Notes: generated by a model not told the origin, from the sequence alone. DNA of 55,686 nucleotides from Klebsiella pneumoniae (GCA_945869725.1 CAMBPO010000010.1:1-55686), one strand, 5' to 3'; counted from the stretch's first letter, positions 35,717 through 49,966 are shown. A program made the numbers and translations.

Positions 35717-37515
35717 GAGCTTTGTCTCTGTTCGGCGGGTTGCGCCTCTTCATCTTTGGGAATCAGGCGCTGCATAGCCTTAGTGACAAATTCACTGTCC
35801 GGGAATGATTGCAGTGAGGTTTGCCAGACGCTCATTGCCTCGTCCTGCTCGCCGTTCACCCACAATACCTCACCCAGATGAGCGGCTACTTCATGATCGG
35901 GAAATAGCTCAAATGCTCTGCGCAGGTTGGCAATCGATTCCTCCAGCAAGCCCAGTTTGTATTGCACCCACCCCAGGCTGTCGATGATCGCCGGATCATC
36001 GGGAGTGATTGCCAATGCCCGTTCAATCAGTTCCATTGCCTCTGCAAAACGATCGGTACGCAAGGTCATTGCATAACCCAAATGGTTCAGGGCCCTGCCA
36101 TTTTGCGGTTCAAGATCGATGATTCGGCGCAGATCCTGTTCAATCATCGCCATATCGTCAAAGCGCTCGGCGATGAGGGCGCGCGCAAACAACAAATCAA
36201 TGTCGTCGTGGAAACGTGTCAGCGCCTGATTAAGCACTGTGAGGGCGCGGCTGTTGTGATCGGCGTTAGCCAAAGCCTCAGCCTGCAGAGCAGGGATCAA
36301 GGGTGCCAAGCGAGGATCACTGTCAGCAAGCCGGCGAGTGAGATTTTCAGCATCGTCAAAGCGCTCAAGCTGGATCAACAACCTCATGATTTGGCGCTGT
36401 GCAGTCAGAAAGGCATTGGATTGGATACCTATTTGCTGGTATCGATCGAGAGCCTCTTCGATCTGATTGCGATCTTCGAGGATGATGGCAAGGTAGTAAT
36501 TGGCTTCGTTGAGGCGATGCCCTGCGCTGATCAGCTCCCTCAACTGTGGTTCAGCTTTGGTGTATTCCTCCAACTCAAGATTGATCAAGACCAGAGAGTA
36601 CAGTGTTTCAAAATCCATGGGTTCGCGCTGCATGATGTACTCAAATTCGAGCGCAGCCTCAACCAGTTTGTTGTTTTGCACCAGCAGCTGGGCAAGGCTG
36701 TAACGCAACAGCCGTTGATCTGGGAATTGCGCAACTGCGCTTGTCAGCACAGCCTCTGCCTGCTCAGCGCGACCCATGTTCTGCAGCAGCTGCGCCTCTA
36801 TCAGCAAGGTGCGCGGATTGTCACCAAATTTATCGCGCCCGACCTGCAGCCATTGCGCGGCCTGTTCGCCCAGGCTGCTCTGGTCGTACATCTGGGAAAT
36901 CGCCAGATACAGCGTCTGTTCCTCCGGATGCCTGGACACAGTATCCTTAAGCTGAGTGATGATGACGTCGCGCTGGCGATTCTCCAGTGTGTAGGTGCGG
37001 GCAGACATCGCCGTAAAGTCCACTTGCCCCCCCAGCGCCAGCACGGAATCCAGGTGAGAAAGCGCCTGCACAAAGCGCCCATCCTCCATCAGCTGGAAAC
37101 CCAGCATCAAATGTGGTTCCTGTGCCGTGGCGTCTTTGCTGATCCATAAATCAGCCAGCACATTTAATGCCTCAGTGTTGCCACTGGCTGACACAAACTC
37201 AGAAGCCCTGCGGATAATATTGATGTCGCCGGTTTCAATCGCCAGATCGTAGTATCCCTGCGTAGCCTGGGGCAGATACCCGCGCATGCCACCAAACTCG
37301 CTCAGTAAGGCGGTTTCAAGTTGCGCCTGAGTAAAATTGCCATATTCGATGGGCTTTTCTTCTTCTGGAGGGAGGACATCATTTATCTCAGAGTCGGTGA
37401 CCACCTGCGCGGCGGAAGGCTCAGGGCTACCATTCATGTCGGGTGCAGTCACAGAGGAGCAGGCCACCATCACGGGTGAGAGCAGAACAAGCAAGCGTAG
37501 GGGCAGAGTTTTCAT
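35713..37515 (-). CDS. TPR-repeat lipoprotein
   Basis: The 600-residue protein begins with a signal peptide and lipobox (LSPVMVACSS), so it is probably an outer-membrane lipoprotein. Most of it is tetratricopeptide repeats, clearest near ALNHLGYAMTLRTDRFAEAM and DSLGWVQYKLGLLEESIANL. TPR arrays bind partner proteins. A similar gene lies between lolB and hemA in Pseudomonas, so a role alongside LolB is plausible but not shown. It is divergent from hemA. Confidence 0.9.
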   Translation of the reverse strand: MKTLPLRLLVLLSPVMVACSSVTAPDMNGSPEPSAAQVVTDSEINDVLPPEEEKPIEYGNFTQAQLETALLSEFGGMRGYLPQATQGYYDLAIETGDINIIRRASEFVSASGNTEALNVLADLWISKDATAQEPHLMLGFQLMEDGRFVQALSHLDSVLALGGQVDFTAMSARTYTLENRQRDVIITQLKDTVSRHPEEQTLYLAISQMYDQSSLGEQAAQWLQVGRDKFGDNPRTLLIEAQLLQNMGRAEQAEAVLTSAVAQFPDQRLLRYSLAQLLVQNNKLVEAALEFEYIMQREPMDFETLYSLVLINLELEEYTKAEPQLRELISAGHRLNEANYYLAIILEDRNQIEEALDRYQQIGIQSNAFLTAQRQIMRLLIQLERFDDAENLTRRLADSDPRLAPLIPALQAEALANADHNSRALTVLNQALTRFHDDIDLLFARALIAERFDDMAMIEQDLRRIIDLEPQNGRALNHLGYAMTLRTDRFAEAMELIERALAITPDDPAIIDSLGWVQYKLGLLEESIANLRRAFELFPDHEVAAHLGEVLWVNGEQDEAMSVWQTSLQSFPDSEFVTKAMQRLIPKDEEAQPAEQRQSS

Positions 37516-37733
37516 AGTATCCAGTTCAGGGTGCCTTGGGCACGTCCGGATTGTAACAACAGTCCTATGGCAAGACTACAGCAGAGACCGCTGGCCGTGC
37601 ATAATATCTGTAAGCAAAGTGTCGTTGAAATATAAGTGCAGGCAAGCGCACGCAGTTTTTAGTAAGATGGCGCACTTTTTACACAAGGCTTCCAAAGAAG
37701 CCGACTCTTCTGGTCACGTTTGAAGGCTGGTTC

Positions 37734-39104
37734 ATGGCGCTGGTTCTGCTCGGCATCAATCACAATACGGCAAATGTTGCGCTACGCGAGCAGGTTGCGT
37801 TTCCGCCGGAAACCATGGCGGATGCCATGCACAAGGTTGTAACCCTGGAGCATGTGCGTGAAGCTGTGATCGTTTCCACCTGTAATCGAACCGAGCTGTA
37901 TATCGACCTGGATTTTAGTGCCGGTCAGACGGATGACGAAGACGCAAACGCCATTGATGACCCGGTTTTGCTGGGTGCGGCTCAACTAAAGTTGTTGGGA
38001 TGGCTCAGCGAATACCACGGTATCAGTGAGTCAGAGTTACAGAGTTGCAGTTATTTTCATTGGCACGAAGATGTGATCCGACATCTGATGCGGGTTGCCT
38101 GCGGACTTGATTCGATGGTGCTTGGTGAACCGCAGATTCTTGGACAGATTAAATCCGCTTATGCAGTTGCCAAAGAGCTGGGTGTTGCCAAAGCGCAGTT
38201 GGGCCGGGCATTTCAGGATGCTTTTTCAATCGCCAAAGAAGTGCGCACCGATACAGCCATTGGCGAAAACCCAGTGTCGGTGGCGTATGCAGCCGTTACA
38301 CTGGCTGAACAGATATTCTCCAATCTCGGTTCCTTGCACGCGCTGTTGATCGGTGCGGGGCATACCATCGAACTGGTCGCGCGCCACCTCTCGGACAAGG
38401 GTGTTAAAAGCATTGTTGTTGCCAACCGGACACTGCAAAACGCAGTCACACTGGGGGAGAAATTTGGCGCTCGCGGCGTGCTGCTGTCTGATATCCCCGA
38501 TGAGTTGATTCATGCCGATATTGTGGTGTCGTCAACCAATAGCCAGTTGCCGCTGCTCGGCAAAGGCGCAGTTGAGCGCGCTATCAAAAAACGTCGCCAT
38601 AAACCCATGTTATTGGTTGATCTGGCAGTGCCGCGCGATATCGAGCCGGAAGTGGGTGAGATCAGCGATGCCTATCTATACAGCATCGACGATATCCGAG
38701 ATGTGATTGACGATAACGTCAAAAGTCGTGAACTGGCGGCCCAGCAGGCCAGTGCCATCATTGAGCGTGGTGTTGAAGAATACCTGAGTCAATTGCGCGC
38801 GCTGAACGCGGTAGCCACACTCAAGGCGTTTCGTGAAAAAGCCGATGCCATCCGCCAGACCGAACTGGAAAAAGCGGTCAAGTCTCTGGAACGAGGTGTG
38901 CCGGCAGACAAAGCGCTGGAAGCACTGGCACGAGCAATCACCAACAAACTCACTCATGCACCCAGTGTGCAAATGAAAAGAGCCAGTGCAGAAGGGCGAG
39001 ACGATCTGGTGCGCCTGACGCAGGAGTTGTTTGAATTAACCAACGTCCAGCCCGACGATACACCCGCCAGTGCCGGTGACAAACCTGCAGGAAACAGTGA
39101 ATGA
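37734..39104 (+). CDS. hemA: Glutamyl-tRNA reductase
   Basis: HemA reduces glutamyl-tRNA to glutamate-1-semialdehyde, the first committed step of heme synthesis by the C5 route. The catalytic Cys is Cys50 in [25 protein letters not shown], the Rossmann phrase [16 protein letters not shown] and the dimerisation helices follow. The length of 456 residues includes an extra polar C-terminal tail. The gene overlaps prfA by four bases, so translation is likely coupled. Confidence 0.98.
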   Translation: MALVLLGINHNTANVALREQVAFPPETMADAMHKVVTLEHVREAVIVSTCNRTELYIDLDFSAGQTDDEDANAIDDPVLLGAAQLKLLGWLSEYHGISESELQSCSYFHWHEDVIRHLMRVACGLDSMVLGEPQILGQIKSAYAVAKELGVAKAQLGRAFQDAFSIAKEVRTDTAIGENPVSVAYAAVTLAEQIFSNLGSLHALLIGAGHTIELVARHLSDKGVKSIVVANRTLQNAVTLGEKFGARGVLLSDIPDELIHADIVVSSTNSQLPLLGKGAVERAIKKRRHKPMLLVDLAVPRDIEPEVGEISDAYLYSIDDIRDVIDDNVKSRELAAQQASAIIERGVEEYLSQLRALNAVATLKAFREKADAIRQTELEKAVKSLERGVPADKALEALARAITNKLTHAPSVQMKRASAEGRDDLVRLTQELFELTNVQPDDTPASAGDKPAGNSE

Positions 39105-40183
39105 AAGAGTCGATTCATCAGAAACTTGAGTTGCTGGCGGACCGCTGCCAGGAGCTGGAAGCGATGCTCAGTGATGCGGAGACTATCTCAGATCAGGAAA
39201 AATTTCGGAATCTATCCCGCGAATTTTCCGATCTTGAGCCCATTGTGCTGGAGTTCAAACGCTACCTGGGTGCAACTGCAGACTTCTCGCTGGCGCAGGA
39301 GATGTTAAAGGACAGTGATCCGGACATGCGTGAGATGGCCGAGGAAGAGTACAAATCACTGCGTGACCAGTTAGAGACGCTCGAGTTATCACTGCAGAAG
39401 TTGTTGCTGCCCAAAGATGAAAAGGACAGCATGAATGTGTTTCTGGAGATCCGGGCGGGTACTGGTGGCGATGAGGCAGCAATTTTTGCCGGCGATCTGT
39501 TTCGCATGTACTCGAGATACGCTGAGCGTCAGGGCTGGCGTCTTGAGGTAATCAGCGAGCGTCCCGGAGAGCATGGAGGTTATAAAGAGATCATCACCCG
39601 CGTTGAAGGCCGTCAGGTATTCGGGCAACTCAAATTCGAATCCGGCGCGCACCGGGTACAGCGTGTGCCTGATACTGAAACTCAGGGACGTATCCATACC
39701 TCTGCGTGCACCGTTGCTATCCTGCCCGCCTCGGACGAGCTGGCAGAGATTGAAATCAACAAAGCGGATTTGCGTGTAGACACGTTCCGAGCCAGCGGAG
39801 CTGGAGGGCAACACATCAACAAGACGGATTCCGCGATTCGCATTGTGCACATTCCCAGCGGACTGGTGGTTGAGTGCCAGGAAGAGCGCTCCCAGCACAA
39901 GAACCGTGCGCGGGCCATGTCACTGCTGCATGCCCGTCTGAACGATATGCAGCAGGCAGCAGCGGATAAGCAACAGTCTGATGCACGAAGGCTGCTGGTT
40001 GGTTCAGGTGACCGCTCTGAAAGAATCCGTACCTATAATTACCCGCAGGGACGTGTGACTGATCATCGTATCAACCTGACCATCTACAAGCTTGATGAGG
40101 TCATGGAAGGCGAGCTTGATGCAGTGATTCTACCGCTGATTCAGGAATACCAGGCTGATCAGCTCGCTGAACTGGCGGCCTGA
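39101..40183 (+). CDS. prfA: Peptide chain release factor 1
   Basis: RF1 recognises UAA and UAG stop codons and triggers peptide release. The GGQ loop is at residues 235-237 in [16 protein letters not shown]; its glutamine is normally methylated by PrmC, the next gene. The codon-recognition PxT region corresponds to the area around RVPDTE. The length of 360 residues is the same as E. coli RF1. There is no programmed frameshift, which is a feature of prfB only. Confidence 0.98.
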   Translation: MKESIHQKLELLADRCQELEAMLSDAETISDQEKFRNLSREFSDLEPIVLEFKRYLGATADFSLAQEMLKDSDPDMREMAEEEYKSLRDQLETLELSLQKLLLPKDEKDSMNVFLEIRAGTGGDEAAIFAGDLFRMYSRYAERQGWRLEVISERPGEHGGYKEIITRVEGRQVFGQLKFESGAHRVQRVPDTETQGRIHTSACTVAILPASDELAEIEINKADLRVDTFRASGAGGQHINKTDSAIRIVHIPSGLVVECQEERSQHKNRARAMSLLHARLNDMQQAAADKQQSDARRLLVGSGDRSERIRTYNYPQGRVTDHRINLTIYKLDEVMEGELDAVILPLIQEYQADQLAELAA

Positions 40184-40187
40184 GTTG

Positions 40188-41048
40188 ATGTCGCAGACGC
40201 TGCAGCAAGCAATCGATTGGGCGCTTGATGAGTTGCAGTCGCTTGATGCTCCCCGCGTTGACGCCGAGTGGTTAATGATGCATGTGCTTGATTGCACACG
40301 CACACGCCTGCTGACACACGCCGAATTACTGCTGTCACAGGCGCAATGTGAGCAGTATCAGCAGGTTGTGGCGCGCCGCAAGATCGGCGAGCCGGTCGCT
40401 TATATCACCGGAACACGCGGTTTCTGGACACTGGATCTGAGCGTGACACCGGATGTGCTGATTCCACGCGCCGACACTGAAGTGCTGGTAGAACAGGTGC
40501 TGGCCCTGGCTGGCAACGACCAGTTTAGAATTGTCGCTGATCTCGGAACCGGTAGCGGAGCCATCGCCCTCGCGATCGCGAGTGAGCGACCTGATTGGCG
40601 CATCATCGCTGTTGATTCTAGTGACGCAGCCTTGACGGTTGCGCGCAAAAATGCGCGGTTGAATCATTTGGATCACGTCGAATTTTTCAAAGGAGACTGG
40701 TGTAATGCCTTGCCAGAGGCGTTACAGCCGCACATTTTGGTCAGCAATCCGCCGTACATCGATGCTGACGATCCGCACCTGACAGCGGGTGATTTACGCT
40801 TTGAACCCCTGTCAGCGCTGCGGGCAGCCGACAACGGCCTCAGCGATCTGCGCACGCTCAGCACCCAGGCTTTTTTATATCTGAGCGACGGCGGTTGGGT
40901 GTTGTTCGAGCATGGTTATAATCAAGGGGCCGCGGTGCGCGAGATGCTGCAGGTTTCGGGCTTCACCATAATCAAGACCCTGCAGGATATTGGCGGGCAA
41001 GACAGAGTTACCATGGGCAAAAAGCCGGAGGTTGATGGCCATGAATGA
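40188..41048 (+). CDS. prmC: Release factor glutamine methyltransferase
   Basis: PrmC methylates the GGQ glutamine of RF1 and RF2 with S-adenosylmethionine. The SAM site is VADLGTGSGAIALAIASE and the catalytic NPPY motif is in VSNPPYIDADDPH. The N-terminal helical domain recognises release factors. The start is ATG 40188, just after the prfA stop. The 3' end overlaps the start of the next gene. Confidence 0.97.
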   Translation: MSQTLQQAIDWALDELQSLDAPRVDAEWLMMHVLDCTRTRLLTHAELLLSQAQCEQYQQVVARRKIGEPVAYITGTRGFWTLDLSVTPDVLIPRADTEVLVEQVLALAGNDQFRIVADLGTGSGAIALAIASERPDWRIIAVDSSDAALTVARKNARLNHLDHVEFFKGDWCNALPEALQPHILVSNPPYIDADDPHLTAGDLRFEPLSALRAADNGLSDLRTLSTQAFLYLSDGGWVLFEHGYNQGAAVREMLQVSGFTIIKTLQDIGGQDRVTMGKKPEVDGHE

Positions 41049-41832
41049 CAAACAACTGCTGCGCTACAGCAGGCAGATTATGTTGCCGGCCTTAGATATC
41101 GAAGGGCAACAGCGTTTGTTGTCGGCAACGGTGCTGATTGTCGGATTGGGAGGTCTGGGCAGTCCGGTGTCGATGTATCTGGCAGCGGCTGGTGTCGGAC
41201 ACTTGATTCTGGTTGATGATGATCTGGTTGATCTTAGCAATCTGCAGCGTCAAATCGTGCATACTGAACAAGCCGTGGGGGGCAGCAAAGTTGAGTCTGC
41301 CGCGGCGACCCTGAGCGCACTTAATCACGATACTCGTATTACAGCGCTACAGCAGCGCTTGGATGAATCTTCGCTGGCAAAACTGCTGGCGGGTGGTGTG
41401 GACCTGGTCGTGGATGCCTGTGACAACTTCAATACCCGGTTTGTTATCAATCAGGCTTGTGTTAATGCCGGTGTGCCGCTGGTCTCTGGAGCGGCTATCA
41501 GGCTGGAAGGCCAGGTCGCTGTATTTGACTCCCGCAGGGCGCATAGCCCGTGTTATCAATGTCTTTACCGTGCAGGCGACGATGAGCAGATGAGCTGTGC
41601 CCGCAACGGTGTGCTGGCGCCACTGGTCGGTGTTATCGGAAGCATGCAGGCATTGGAAGCAATCAAGGTGCTGACCGGTCTTGGGCAGGATCTTTGTGGC
41701 AGATTATTATTATTCGACGCGTTCAGCAGTTTGTGGCGCGAACTGCGTTTGCCAAGGGATCCGGCTTGTCCGGTCTGCAGGCAGCGCCATCAGTCTGCCG
41801 CGCTTGATGCGCCTGACACACAGGCGCTATGA
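41041..41832 (+). CDS. moeB: E1-like adenylyltransferase (MoeB/ThiF family)
   Basis: The protein activates the C-terminal glycine of a sulfur-carrier protein by adenylation: MoaD for molybdopterin or ThiS for thiamine. The nucleotide loop is VGLGGLGSPVSMYLAAAG, with the Arg of LSNLQRQIVH. Two CxxC pairs (CYQC and CPVC) hold zinc. Its place after prmC matches moeB in Pseudomonas. ATG 41041 and 41035 are both possible starts, and 41041 has the better spacing to GGAG at 41027-41030. It may serve both pathways. Confidence 0.93.
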   Translation: MNDKQLLRYSRQIMLPALDIEGQQRLLSATVLIVGLGGLGSPVSMYLAAAGVGHLILVDDDLVDLSNLQRQIVHTEQAVGGSKVESAAATLSALNHDTRITALQQRLDESSLAKLLAGGVDLVVDACDNFNTRFVINQACVNAGVPLVSGAAIRLEGQVAVFDSRRAHSPCYQCLYRAGDDEQMSCARNGVLAPLVGVIGSMQALEAIKVLTGLGQDLCGRLLLFDAFSSLWRELRLPRDPACPVCRQRHQSAALDAPDTQAL

Positions 41833-41891
41833 TGCGGGCGCGACTTACCAGACTATTCAGCGATAAATCAGCGATAAAAAGGCAACGTTAG

Positions 41892-43631
<1,740 letters not shown>

Positions 43632-43914
43632 GCTTTTTTGCTGAAATGGCTCGAAGGGCTGAATGGCTGACAAGACAGAAATGCGCGTAGCAGGGCTGAG
43701 ATAAATTGATAGTAGCGCCGCGCCGGAGCGGCCGCATACTTTTAGTGGGCACCCGGCGGTGCGCAACTCCTCCGCAGGCGCTGTGCGCCTTGCGAAGTCG
43801 GACAGTGCTCCCGCTTTTTCGGGCGCCCCGTCACTAGATCAGCGCGGCCTGATTGGTTCGCTCTCTGAACTTACTTGTGTTGCATTGTATGAAAAGTGGT
43901 GTGAGAAAACACAC
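43632..43914 (+). other. Structured gap between convergent genes
   Basis: Three hairpins follow each other: GCACC-CGGC-GGTGC (43749-43762), CGCAGGCGC-TGT-GCGCCTTGCG with one bulge (43773-43794), and CCCG-N6-CGGG (43810-43823). The stretch is GC-rich compared with the flanks. It may terminate transcription from both sides, or may be a dispersed repeat. No open frame there is convincing. Confidence 0.5.
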
Positions 43915-44241
43915 TCAGTTTTTACCTGACAGCGCCCCCGCTTGCCTGAGAATATCCTGGTAAGCACCAGAACTGCGATGTTGATTCACATGATCCAGAA
44001 ACGTACTGCTATTGCTCAGACGCACATTGATGTCATGCCCGGCTTCTTCAAAAAACGCCACAAAACGCTCAAACTGATCAGGCAACATTCCCCGATAGGC
44101 TTTCTGCAACAAGTGATAATCGGCTGGCGTGCCCTCCGGCGGCAGCAGTGTTAGAAACGCCCGAATGCGCTCGTCGCTCCACTCCTCGTTGCGCACTGCA
44201 GGCTGTGTGCGCTCCTTGCCAATTTTTTTATCTTCAATCAT
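43915..44241 (-). CDS. PA4642-family protein
   Basis: This is a 108-residue, charged, probably soluble and helical protein. The phrase RIRAFLTLLPPEGTPADYHL and the segment AYRGMLPDQFERFVAFFEEA fit the PA4642 family of small conserved Pseudomonadales proteins. The function is unknown. It begins five bases after the gatB stop codon on the same strand and may be co-transcribed with it. Confidence 0.85.
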   Translation of the reverse strand: MIEDKKIGKERTQPAVRNEEWSDERIRAFLTLLPPEGTPADYHLLQKAYRGMLPDQFERFVAFFEEAGHDINVRLSNSSTFLDHVNQHRSSGAYQDILRQAGALSGKN

Positions 44242-44246
44242 GGTGA

Positions 44247-45683
44247 CTACTCTGCCTTTAACTTGTTGCGCAGCAATTCGTTCAACTGTGCAGGATTCGC
44301 TTTGCCTTTGGAGATCTTCATAGCCTGACCAACAAAAAATCCAAACACAGCGTCTTTGCCCGCGCGGTACTGCGCTACCTGATCCGGGTTGCTGGCGATG
44401 ACGTCATCCACCAGTTTCTCGATAGCGCCGGTGTCGGTCACCTGCTTGAGTCCGCGTGCTTCGATAATCTGATCAACGTCAGATTCGCCTTCAGCCAATG
44501 CTTCGAAAACGGTTTTGGCAAGTTTTCCGGAAATAGTGTTGTCTTTGATGCGACTGATCATGGTGCCCAGTTGTGCAGGTTTGATCGGCGAAGAGTTAAT
44601 ATCCAGATCGTTTTTATTCAGCAGGCCCAGCAGGTCTGCGGTGACCCAATTGGCTGACAGTTTTGCATCACCACACAAACGTGCGACTTCCTCAAAATAG
44701 TCAGCCATGTTGCGGCTGCTGGTCAGCACGTCGGCATCGTACTCACTCAGGCTGTACTGGCTTACAAAGCGCAGGCAACGTGCGCCGGGTAGCTCTGGCA
44801 ACGTGGCTCGCACCGCCGCGATGTACTCATCGTCAATGATGACCGGCAACAAATCCGGCTCTGGAAAGTAGCGGTAGTCATTGGCGACTTCTTTGCTGCG
44901 CATAGAACGGGTTTCGTCTTTGTCTGAGTCATACAGGCGGGTTTCCTGCACAACACGGCCGCCATCCTCAATCAGTTCGATCTGGCGCTGTACCTCGTAG
45001 TTAATGGCCTTTTCGACAAACCGGAAAGAGTTGACGTTTTTAATTTCGGCGCGGGTCCCAAATTCTGTGGCACCTTTTTTTCGCACAGAGACGTTGGCGT
45101 CACAGCGCATGGAACCCTGTGACATGTTGCCGTCGGAAATGCCGAGATACAAAATAATAGAGTGCAACTTTTTCAGGTAAGCCACGGCTTCTTTGGCATT
45201 GCGCAAATCCGGGTCGGAGACAATTTCCAACAACGGCGTGCCAGCACGGTTGAGGTCAATACCAGACATGCCCTGAAAATCTTCGTGCAAGGATTTACCA
45301 GCGTCCTCCTCGATATGCGCGCGAGTGATGCCTATGACTTTTTCGCAGCCATCTTCCAGCTGAATTTTTAATGAGCCACGACCCACTGTTGGGAATTCGA
45401 GTTGTGTAATCTGATAGCCTTTTGGCAGATCCGGATAAAAATAATTCTTTCGGTCAAAAACTGAGCGTTTGCCAATTTCAGCATCAACAGCCAGGCCAAA
45501 ACTCACGGCCATGCGCAGTACTTCTTCGTTCATGACCGGCAGTGTGCCGGGCAGCGCAAGATCGTAGATACTTGCTTGTGTATTGGGGGCGGCACCAAAC
45601 TCTGTGGCGCTGCCCGAGAACAGCTTGCTTTTAGTTGCAAGCTGGACGTGTACTTCCAGTCCTATCACAGTTTCCCAGCTCAT
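44247..45683 (-). CDS. gatB: Asp/Glu-tRNA amidotransferase subunit B
   Basis: GatB binds misacylated Glu-tRNA-Gln or Asp-tRNA-Asn and phosphorylates the side chain before amidation. The N-terminal region [13 protein letters not shown], the [15 protein letters not shown] loop and [19 protein letters not shown] are conserved. The YqeY-like tail follows. Its 478 residues are normal. It lies three bases downstream of gatA. In this group the complex usually serves Asn-tRNA, with GlnRS present elsewhere. Confidence 0.98.
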   Translation of the reverse strand: MSWETVIGLEVHVQLATKSKLFSGSATEFGAAPNTQASIYDLALPGTLPVMNEEVLRMAVSFGLAVDAEIGKRSVFDRKNYFYPDLPKGYQITQLEFPTVGRGSLKIQLEDGCEKVIGITRAHIEEDAGKSLHEDFQGMSGIDLNRAGTPLLEIVSDPDLRNAKEAVAYLKKLHSIILYLGISDGNMSQGSMRCDANVSVRKKGATEFGTRAEIKNVNSFRFVEKAINYEVQRQIELIEDGGRVVQETRLYDSDKDETRSMRSKEVANDYRYFPEPDLLPVIIDDEYIAAVRATLPELPGARCLRFVSQYSLSEYDADVLTSSRNMADYFEEVARLCGDAKLSANWVTADLLGLLNKNDLDINSSPIKPAQLGTMISRIKDNTISGKLAKTVFEALAEGESDVDQIIEARGLKQVTDTGAIEKLVDDVIASNPDQVAQYRAGKDAVFGFFVGQAMKISKGKANPAQLNELLRNKLKAE

Positions 45684-45686
45684 TGT

Positions 45687-47135
45687 TTATACCTCCGGTC
45701 GCTGTGAGTGCCAGTCTGTATTCATCTGGAACTGGTGTGCTACGTTCAACAAGCGTGATTCTGACAGTGAGGGGCCAACCAACTGCATGCCAATCGGTAA
45801 TCCGTTTAACATGCCTGCTGGTAAGGACATGCCCGGCAAGCCAGCAAGATTCACCGCAATAGTGTAGATATCTTCGAGATACATCGTCACCGGGTCACTG
45901 ACTTTTTCACCGAGTTTAAAAGCCGTGTGTGGTGATGTCGGGCCAAGAATCAGATCCACGTCGTTAAAAGCAAGATCAAAATCCTGTTTGATCAGGCGAC
46001 GTATTTTTTGCGCCTTGATGTAGTAGGCATCGTAATAACCTGCAGACAATGCATAAGTGCCAACCATGATGCGGCGCTTAACCTCGTCACCAAAGCCTTC
46101 GCCGCGGCTGCGTTTGTAAAGGTCTTCGAGGTTGTCTGGGTTTTCACAGCGGTAACCAAATCTCACGCCATCAAAGCGCGACAAGTTGGCGGATGCTTCT
46201 GCAGGTGCAATGACGTAATAGGCCGGAACCGACAGATAGTTATTGGGCAACGAGACTTCTTTGAAACTGGCACCCAGCGATTCCAGGGTGCGAATTGCGT
46301 TTTGCAGAATGGTCTGCACAGCAGGATTGAGATCCTTTGTAAAATGTTCGCGCGGCAGTCCGATACGCAAACCTGCCAGCGGTTCATTCAATTTCGCCGT
46401 GAAATCTTCAAACGCCAACTCAAGGCAGGTTGAATCACGCAAATCCGTGCCGGCGATGGCATTCATCATCAGTGCGGCATCTTCAGCGCTACGCGTTAAC
46501 GGGCCTGCCTGATCAAGGCTTGACGCAAACGCAATCATGCCCCAGCGCGAGACGCGGCCATAAGTCGGTTTTAATCCGGTAAGGCCGCAAAATGATGCGG
46601 GCTGGCGAATGGAGCCGCCGGTGTCAGTGCCGGTAGCCATGGCGCATAACCCCGCGGCAACGGCCGCGGCCGAGCCCCCAGACGAGCCGCCGGGCACACG
46701 GGCGTGATCCCAGGGATTGCGAACCGGGCCAAACCAGCTGGTTTCATTGGACGACCCCATGGCGAACTCATCCATGTTGGTTTTGCCCAGCATGATGGCG
46801 CCAGCCTGCCCCAGGCGCTCCACGACGGTGGCGTCGTAGGGTGCAATAAAGTTGTGCAGCATGCGCGATCCGCACGCTGTCAACACGCCCCGGGTGCAGA
46901 ATATGTCTTTGTGAGCAATCGGAATGCCGGTGAGCGGGCCTGCATTGCCTTGCGAGCGTCTGCGGTCGGCGGCATCAGCTTGCGCCAGCGCCTGCTCAGC
47001 GGTGATGGTGACATAGGCGTTTAACGCGGGATTCAATTGATGAATTTTGTCCAGATAGGCCTGGGTTAGTTCTCTGGCAGAGACCTCTTTGCGGGTCAGC
47101 GCGCCCGCCAACTCAGCTACGGTTTTACTTAACAT
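45687..47135 (-). CDS. gatA: Asp/Glu-tRNA amidotransferase subunit A
   Basis: GatA releases ammonia from glutamine for the transamidation. It is an amidase-signature protein with the Ser-cisSer-Lys triad: Lys in IPIAHKDIF, and both serines in the [14 protein letters not shown] to [11 protein letters not shown] segment. The length of 482 residues is normal. The gatC start is about 340 bases upstream on the same strand. Confidence 0.98.
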   Translation of the reverse strand: MLSKTVAELAGALTRKEVSARELTQAYLDKIHQLNPALNAYVTITAEQALAQADAADRRRSQGNAGPLTGIPIAHKDIFCTRGVLTACGSRMLHNFIAPYDATVVERLGQAGAIMLGKTNMDEFAMGSSNETSWFGPVRNPWDHARVPGGSSGGSAAAVAAGLCAMATGTDTGGSIRQPASFCGLTGLKPTYGRVSRWGMIAFASSLDQAGPLTRSAEDAALMMNAIAGTDLRDSTCLELAFEDFTAKLNEPLAGLRIGLPREHFTKDLNPAVQTILQNAIRTLESLGASFKEVSLPNNYLSVPAYYVIAPAEASANLSRFDGVRFGYRCENPDNLEDLYKRSRGEGFGDEVKRRIMVGTYALSAGYYDAYYIKAQKIRRLIKQDFDLAFNDVDLILGPTSPHTAFKLGEKVSDPVTMYLEDIYTIAVNLAGLPGMSLPAGMLNGLPIGMQLVGPSLSESRLLNVAHQFQMNTDWHSQRPEV

Positions 47136-47189
47136 ATGCGCTTGATTCCTTGCCTGACCCTGTTTCAGGATCGATGGTGTATTCGAAAC

Positions 47190-47477
47190 TTATTCAATGA
47201 CCTTGGGCACCAGATACAAACCATCTTGGGTGGAAGGTGCTAACTTTTGGTAATAATCGCGCTGGTTGGTTTCGGTGATCTGATCTGCGCGCAGGCGCTG
47301 GCCTGCATCAAACGGGTGCGCCATCGCACTAACCGCGAAGGTATTGACACTTTGCATCTGGTCGATCATTCCAAGAATGTTGGAGATGCGCTGGGCAACT
47401 TCGACGATGTCCGAGTCATTGATCTGCAGTCTGGCAAGATGAGCAATTTTTTCCACATCGTTCTTATCTAAAACCAT
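47190..47477 (-). CDS. gatC: Asp/Glu-tRNA amidotransferase subunit C
   Basis: GatC is a small, extended helical subunit that holds GatA and GatB together. LDKNDVEKIAHLARLQI and SNILGMIDQMQSVNT are typical, as is the C-terminal LVPKVIE. It has 95 residues. It is the first gene of gatC-gatA-gatB and is divergent from mreB. Confidence 0.96.
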   Translation of the reverse strand: MVLDKNDVEKIAHLARLQINDSDIVEVAQRISNILGMIDQMQSVNTFAVSAMAHPFDAGQRLRADQITETNQRDYYQKLAPSTQDGLYLVPKVIE

Positions 47478-48907
<1,430 letters not shown>

Positions 48908-48955
48908 TTCCGGATAGCCAGAGGTTATGATATTAAAACCTTATTCATCAAAGGG

Positions 48956-49966
48956 GTGTCGCTTGAATACCGGCTGGTGGCCTTTCTGGCACTGGCCATG
49001 TCACTTTTGTACATGGATAGCCGGTACGATTATCTGGACCGTGTGCGGTATTCCGTCGCTTACCTGACTACCCCTGTTTATTGGCTTGCTGATATCCCCA
49101 CGCGCATGTCTTTCTGGATCGATGACGTTTTTGTGTCGCAGCGCGATCTGCTCGAGGAGAACACGCAGTTACGCCAGCAATTGTTGTTTGCCCAGCGTGA
49201 ACTGCAGCTGCTTGCGGGTCTGGCAAGCGAAAACAGCCGCTTGCGTGAGTTGCAGGAGGCTTCGCAGGCTGTTCAGGGACGGGTGATGACAGCAGAGATC
49301 ATTAATGTCTCCAATGATCCCGGGTCTCGGCGTGTGCTTATCAACCGTGGAGCGCAAAATGGTGTCATTGAGGGTCAGGCCATGTTGGATGCCCATGGAT
49401 TGATGGGGCAGGTGGAAGAGGTGCTGCCCTTGACCAGCTGGGTGCTGTTGATCACGGATTCGCGGCACGGCACGCCGGTGCAGGTCAATCGTAACGGTGA
49501 GCGGACCATCGCGCGGGGCAGTCGTGGTGATGCGCCTGAGCTTGAGCTCGAATTTGTTCCCGACACAGCTGATATTTCGGTGGGTGATCTGTTGGTCAGC
49601 TCAGGTCTTGGTCAGCGCTTTCCAAAGGATTACCCGGTGGCAGAAGTGACCAGTATCATTCACGATCCTGGGCAGCCATTTGCGCAGATCCGTGCGCGTC
49701 CGCTTGCGCAGATGGATAGAACCCGTCATGTCATGCTGGTGATTCCTGATGATGAAGCCATTGTCGGGCCGGCGATGATTTTTGATGCAACGACCGACGT
49801 TGTTGAGGACGTACCGGTCACCAATTTGCCCGAGGATTTCTCCCCTGCGGCTGCAGAATCACAGCCAGAATCGCAGCCAGCGTCGCAAATCGATGCAGAG
49901 CCAGCGCCCGCATCGAACCCTGTTGCTGGGTCGGCAGCACAAGATACTGCGGGGGGCATTCAATGA
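48956..49966 (+). CDS. mreC: Rod-shape protein MreC
   Basis: MreC spans the inner membrane once and links MreB to the wall synthesis enzymes. The N-terminal helix, a coiled coil (about residues 60-100, LLEENTQLRQQLLFAQ) and the two-beta-barrel core (VLINRGAQNG, GQVEEVLP) are clear. The tail is rich in Ser/Gln/Pro/Ala. The open frame with usual start codons begins at GTG 48956, but an ATT at 48932 fits the family and a ribosome site better. mreD overlaps by four bases. Confidence 0.95.
   Translation: MSLEYRLVAFLALAMSLLYMDSRYDYLDRVRYSVAYLTTPVYWLADIPTRMSFWIDDVFVSQRDLLEENTQLRQQLLFAQRELQLLAGLASENSRLRELQEASQAVQGRVMTAEIINVSNDPGSRRVLINRGAQNGVIEGQAMLDAHGLMGQVEEVLPLTSWVLLITDSRHGTPVQVNRNGERTIARGSRGDAPELELEFVPDTADISVGDLLVSSGLGQRFPKDYPVAEVTSIIHDPGQPFAQIRARPLAQMDRTRHVMLVIPDDEAIVGPAMIFDATTDVVEDVPVTNLPEDFSPAAAESQPESQPASQIDAEPAPASNPVAGSAAQDTAGGIQ

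Noticed and set aside
35962..37149. 395-codon frame on the plus strand inside the TPR gene
   Set aside because: It is the shadow of the TPR gene's codon bias, with no family and no ribosome site.
39101..40183. Programmed frameshift as in release factor genes
   Set aside because: The gene is prfA, which is read straight through; the frameshift belongs to prfB.
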